A stretch of DNA of 64,000 nt from Comamonas granuli NBRC 101663 (GTDB lineage: Bacteria > Pseudomonadota > Gammaproteobacteria > Burkholderiales > Burkholderiaceae_C), in contig NZ_BBJX01000004.1 of the NCBI RefSeq assembly GCF_000739995.1, positions 124,001 to 188,000 on the forward strand, read 5' to 3'. Position 1 is the first letter of the stretch, and each line of letters starts with the position of its first letter. Below, piece after piece: positions 61,223 to 64,000 of the stretch. The position numbers and the translations under genes are program-made. The notes beneath the pieces were generated by a model. It was not told where the DNA came from, did not search any database, and saw only the letters and a program-made list of their open reading frames with translations.

Positions 61223-64000
61223 CAGTGCGTCTCCTCTGGTTTGCTCTTGTTTTGATAGCTTCTGGCGCTTTTCGGATAAGGGCTGGAGGCTGTTTTTGCT
61301 TCTTTTTCTTCGGGGGCGTCGAGCAGGCGTGCGTGCCAGCGGTGGCCCCGGATGGACTGGTGGGCAATGGCCGTGAGGATGAGCAGCGTCGAGCCCACCA
61401 CCAGCGTGAACACGCCGATGTCGAAGAACAGCGCGCTGGCCACGTGCACGCTGCCCAGCCAGGGCAGATGCAGGTGGGCGGTGTGCGTGGTCAGGAAGGG
61501 ATAGCCCCAGGCCAGCGCCCCGGCCCCCGTGGCGAGCGCGCAGAGCAGGCCCGTGGCGATCCAGCGCCGGGGCAGCAGCGGCAGGTGCGCCTCCACCCAC
61601 TGCGTACCCGAGATGATGTACTGCAGGATCAGCGCCACTGCCAGCACCAGCCCGGCGACGAAGCCGCCCCCTGGCTCGTTGTGCCCGCGCAGGAAGATGT
61701 AGGCCGACACCATGGTGGCCAGGGGCAGCAGCAGGCGCACCAGCACGGCGGGCACCATGAGGTAGCCCACGGCGGTGTCCTGGGCGTTGCGCGGGTTGAG
61801 CAGGTCGGTCTGCAGGTCGGCGGGCAGGCCGCGCTGCTGGGGCGGCAGATCCATGCTCTCGCGCGCGGGGCGAAAGCGCCGCAGCAGCGCGTAGATGGTG
61901 ATGGCCACGATGCCCAGCACGACGATCTCGCCGAAGGTATCGAAGCCGCGGAAGTCCACCAGCATGACGTTGACCACGTTGCTGCCCCCGCCCTCGGTGA
62001 GCGCGCGCTCCAGGAAGAAGGTGGACGTGCTCTCGGGAAAGTCGCGGCTCATCATGGCAAAGGCCAGCCAGGCCATGCCGCCGCCCGCCAGCACGGACAG
62101 CAGCAGGTCGCGCAGGCGCCGCCGGCGCGTGCCGCGCGGGCGCACATGGGCCTGGGGGCGCAGGCGCTCGTCGCGCTGCGGCAGCCAGCGCAGGCCCAGC
62201 AGGATCAGCACGGTGGTCACGAGCTCCACGGCGATCTGCGTGAGCGCCAGATCGGGCGCCGAGAACCACAGGAAGGTGATGCTGGTGGCCAGGCCCGCGC
62301 CCCCCAGCAGCGTGAGCGCCGCCATGCGGTGGTACTTGGCCTGCCAGGCCGCCGCCACGGCGCACAGCGCCCCCAGCAGCCACAGCAGCATGAAGGCGGC
62401 GGACAGCGGCAACGCCCCGCGGTGGCCCAGTTGCAGCCCGCGCAGCCACAGGGGCAGGGCGCCGGCCAGCAGGGCGGCACCCACCAGCCACAGCATTTGC
62501 CACTGCAGGCGGCGCGTGCCCAGCCACCAGCGCCCCCAGCGCCCCGCCAGCGACAGCCGGGCCAGCAGGGCGGTGAAGGCGCGCTGGCCGTCCAGCCAGC
62601 CGATCAGCGGCGCTGCCGCCCAGGTGCGCCGGCGCAGCAGCCGATACAGCAGCGTGCCGCCTGCCAGCGCCAGCACGCTCATCACCAGGGGGGCGTTCAC
62701 GCCATGCCACAGCGCCAGGCTGAAGGCGGGCATGGTGCCGCCCACCACCGGGCGCGCCGCGGTGTCCAGGAAGGGGCCTATGGTCTGCGCCGGCAGCATG
62801 CCCACCAGCAGGCAGGCCAGCACCAGCAGTTCCACCGGCACGCGCATCCAGCGCGGCGGCTCGTGCGGCGTGTGCGGCAGGTCCTGCGCGCGCGGGCCGA
62901 AGAACACGTCCACCGTGAAGCGCAGCGAATAGGCCACGCTGAACATGCCCGCCACCGTGGCCGCCACGGGCATGCCCCAGCGCACCAGCGGCGTGGCGTC
63001 GATGTACACCGTCTCGGCGAAGAACATTTCCTTGGACAGGAAACCGTTGAGCAGCGGCACGCCCGCCATGGCCGCGCTGGCCACCATGGCCAGCGTGGCG
63101 GTGATGGGCATCATGTGCCGCAGGCCCGACAGGCGGCGGATGTCGCGCGTGCCGCTTTCGTGGTCCACGATGCCCGCGGCCATGAACAGCGAGGCCTTGA
63201 ACGTGGCGTGGTTCATGATGTGGAAAACCGCGGCCACGGCGGCCAGCGGGCTGCCCAGGCCCAGCAGCAGGGTGATCAGCCCCAGGTGCGAGAGCGTGGA
63301 ATAGGCCAGCAGGCCCTTGAGGTCGTTCTGGAACAGCGCGCAGTAGCCGCCCAGCAGCAGCGTGGCCAGGCCGGCGCTGCCCACGATCCAGAACCAGGGT
63401 TCGGTACCGCTGAGCACGGGCCACAGCCGCGCGAGCAGGAACACCCCGGCCTTGACCATGGTGGCCGAGTGCAGGTAGCTCGACACCGGTGTGGGCGCGG
63501 CCATGGCATGCGGCAGCCAGAAGTGGAAGGGGAACTGCGCGCTCTTGGTCAGTGCCCCCAGCAGGATCAGCACCAGGGCCGTGAGGTACAGCGGGTGTGC
63601 CTGCACCTGGTGCGCGGCGGCGAGCACCAGGTCCAGGTCGTAGCTGCCCGCGATGTGACCCAGCACCAGCACGCCTGCCAGCAAGGCCAGGCCGCCCGTG
63701 CCCGTGACCATGAGGGCCATGCGCGCACCGCGGCGCGCATCCTGCCGGTGGTGCCAGTAGCCGATGAGCAGAAACGAGAACAGGCTGGTCAGCTCCCAGA
63801 AGAATGCCAGCTGGATCAGATTGCCCGAGAGCACCAGGCCCACCATGGCGCCCATGAAGGCGAGCAGGAAGGCGAAGAACCGCGGCACCGGGTCGGCGCT
63901 GGACATGTAGTAGCGCGCATACAGCACCACCAGCGCGCCAATGCCCAGCACCAGCACGGTGAACATCCAGGCGAAGCCGTCCATGCGGATGACCAGATTC
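61222..64000 (-). CDS. mnhA: Mrp/Pha cation:proton antiporter fused subunit A/B, 5' end outside the window
   Basis: This large subunit starts outside the window; 926 codons are visible. Its NuoL-like part includes LTKSAQFPFHFWLPHAMAAP, SSYLHSATMVKAGVFLLARL, VFHIMNHATFKASLFMAAG and PLLNGFLSKEMFF. The C-terminal part adds the subunit-B region (MVSAYIFLRGHNEPGGGFVA), so A and B are fused as in PhaAB systems. The ATG at 63984 is internal, since the frame continues upstream with family-like residues. The last 25 residues, starting near KTASSPYPKSARSYQNKSKP, come from a dispersed palindrome. Confidence 0.93.
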   Translation of the reverse strand, partial: NLVIRMDGFAWMFTVLVLGIGALVVLYARYYMSSADPVPRFFAFLLAFMGAMVGLVLSGNLIQLAFFWELTSLFSFLLIGYWHHRQDARRGARMALMVTGTGGLALLAGVLVLGHIAGSYDLDLVLAAAHQVQAHPLYLTALVLILLGALTKSAQFPFHFWLPHAMAAPTPVSSYLHSATMVKAGVFLLARLWPVLSGTEPWFWIVGSAGLATLLLGGYCALFQNDLKGLLAYSTLSHLGLITLLLGLGSPLAAVAAVFHIMNHATFKASLFMAAGIVDHESGTRDIRRLSGLRHMMPITATLAMVASAAMAGVPLLNGFLSKEMFFAETVYIDATPLVRWGMPVAATVAGMFSVAYSLRFTVDVFFGPRAQDLPHTPHEPPRWMRVPVELLVLACLLVGMLPAQTIGPFLDTAARPVVGGTMPAFSLALWHGVNAPLVMSVLALAGGTLLYRLLRRRTWAAAPLIGWLDGQRAFTALLARLSLAGRWGRWWLGTRRLQWQMLWLVGAALLAGALPLWLRGLQLGHRGALPLSAAFMLLWLLGALCAVAAAWQAKYHRMAALTLLGGAGLATSITFLWFSAPDLALTQIAVELVTTVLILLGLRWLPQRDERLRPQAHVRPRGTRRRRLRDLLLSVLAGGGMAWLAFAMMSRDFPESTSTFFLERALTEGGGSNVVNVMLVDFRGFDTFGEIVVLGIVAITIYALLRRFRPARESMDLPPQQRGLPADLQTDLLNPRNAQDTAVGYLMVPAVLVRLLLPLATMVSAYIFLRGHNEPGGGFVAGLVLAVALILQYIISGTQWVEAHLPLLPRRWIATGLLCALATGAGALAWGYPFLTTHTAHLHLPWLGSVHVASALFFDIGVFTLVVGSTLLILTAIAHQSIRGHRWHARLLDAPEEKEAKTASSPYPKSARSYQNKSKPEETH
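61248..61299. repeat. Dispersed palindrome forming the C-terminal tail of MnhA
   Basis: The copy reads TTTTGATAGCTTCTGGCGCT, then GGATAAGGGCTGGAGGCTG and a T-run, clearly the same family as 10488 in the same orientation. It is inside the mnhA frame on the minus strand and encodes a polar tail rich in Ser, Lys and Pro, just before the stop at 61222. Confidence 0.85.

Noticed and set aside
63982-63984. The ATG at 63984 as the true start of mnhA
   Set aside because: The frame stays open to the window edge with family-like residues (NLVIR before MDGFAW), and MnhA proteins have about 60-70 residues before this point.

Overview
The window is a stretch of GC-rich bacterial chromosome with dense, mostly housekeeping genes. 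The genes point to a betaproteobacterium of the order Burkholderiales, most likely family Comamonadaceae (Acidovorax-like). The evidence is the pyrG-kdsA-eno cluster, an iscRSUA-hscBA-fdx operon, a phasin, a dihydrolipoamide dehydrogenase that carries its own lipoyl domain, and a dispersed short palindrome that I associate with this family. No rRNA, CRISPR array, insertion sequence, prophage or plasmid gene was seen, and no gap without a gene exceeds about 260 bases. The genus was inferred without a database search.

Layout. 1-4102 (minus): pyrG, kdsA, a DUF1330 gene and eno (cut by the left edge). 4178-6961 (plus): coaBC, a membrane protein, dut and a glycine-zipper lipoprotein. 6978-13985: a SlyD-like isomerase, an unknown protein, a small Ala/Pro/Glu-rich lipoprotein, a short class III CoA-transferase, a DOPA-type dioxygenase, an aromatic/aspartate aminotransferase and uvrB. 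14032-20521: the ISC iron-sulfur operon with a candidate IscR site, then dnaQ. 20559-20748: two identical tRNA-Val(CAC) genes. 20802-28454: a TetR regulator divergent from a fatty-acid beta-oxidation operon (two acyl-CoA dehydrogenases, thiolase, FadB-type enzyme, CoA-transferase). 28485-31818: an acetylpolyamine-deacetylase-like protein, an L-2-hydroxyglutarate-oxidase-like flavoprotein and a yqjD-yqjE-yqjK-like envelope set. 31843-37408: pyrD, rpiA, a periplasmic glutaredoxin-like protein, prlC and folD. 37475-46758: a two-component system divergent from aceE-aceF-lpdA. 46978-57299: an AhpD-like protein, a short-chain 3-hydroxyacyl-CoA dehydrogenase, an FbpA-like iron-binding protein, phasin, thioesterase, an ion antiporter, a D-2-hydroxyacid dehydrogenase, rmuC, a LOG-family protein and a cytochrome P450. 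57497-64000 (minus): crcB and a six-gene Mrp/Pha cation/proton antiporter operon, cut by the right edge.

How the parts fit. The beta-oxidation operon, PDH complex, phasin and thioesterase describe acetyl-CoA and polyhydroxyalkanoate metabolism. The ISC operon supplies Fe-S clusters. The Mrp operon and the 51002 antiporter handle Na+/H+ homeostasis.

The most interesting signal is not a gene. A palindromic element of about 45-60 bp (with a longer form of about 100 bp) recurs roughly 14 times. Its arms are close to GCCTCCAGCGCTT and AAGCGCCAGCAGCTATC. Some copies lie between genes, several supply the stop codon of the preceding gene, and about six lie inside reading frames (coaBC, hscA, the 29526 flavoprotein, aceF, lpdA, mnhA) without breaking them. 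In aceF and lpdA the element encodes part of the Ala/Pro-rich linker after the lipoyl domain. Other notable signals are a pair of TGCA-centred palindromes around the phasin promoter (PhaR-like), an ACGT-rich operator before the short-chain dehydrogenase, and a palindrome before the TetR gene.
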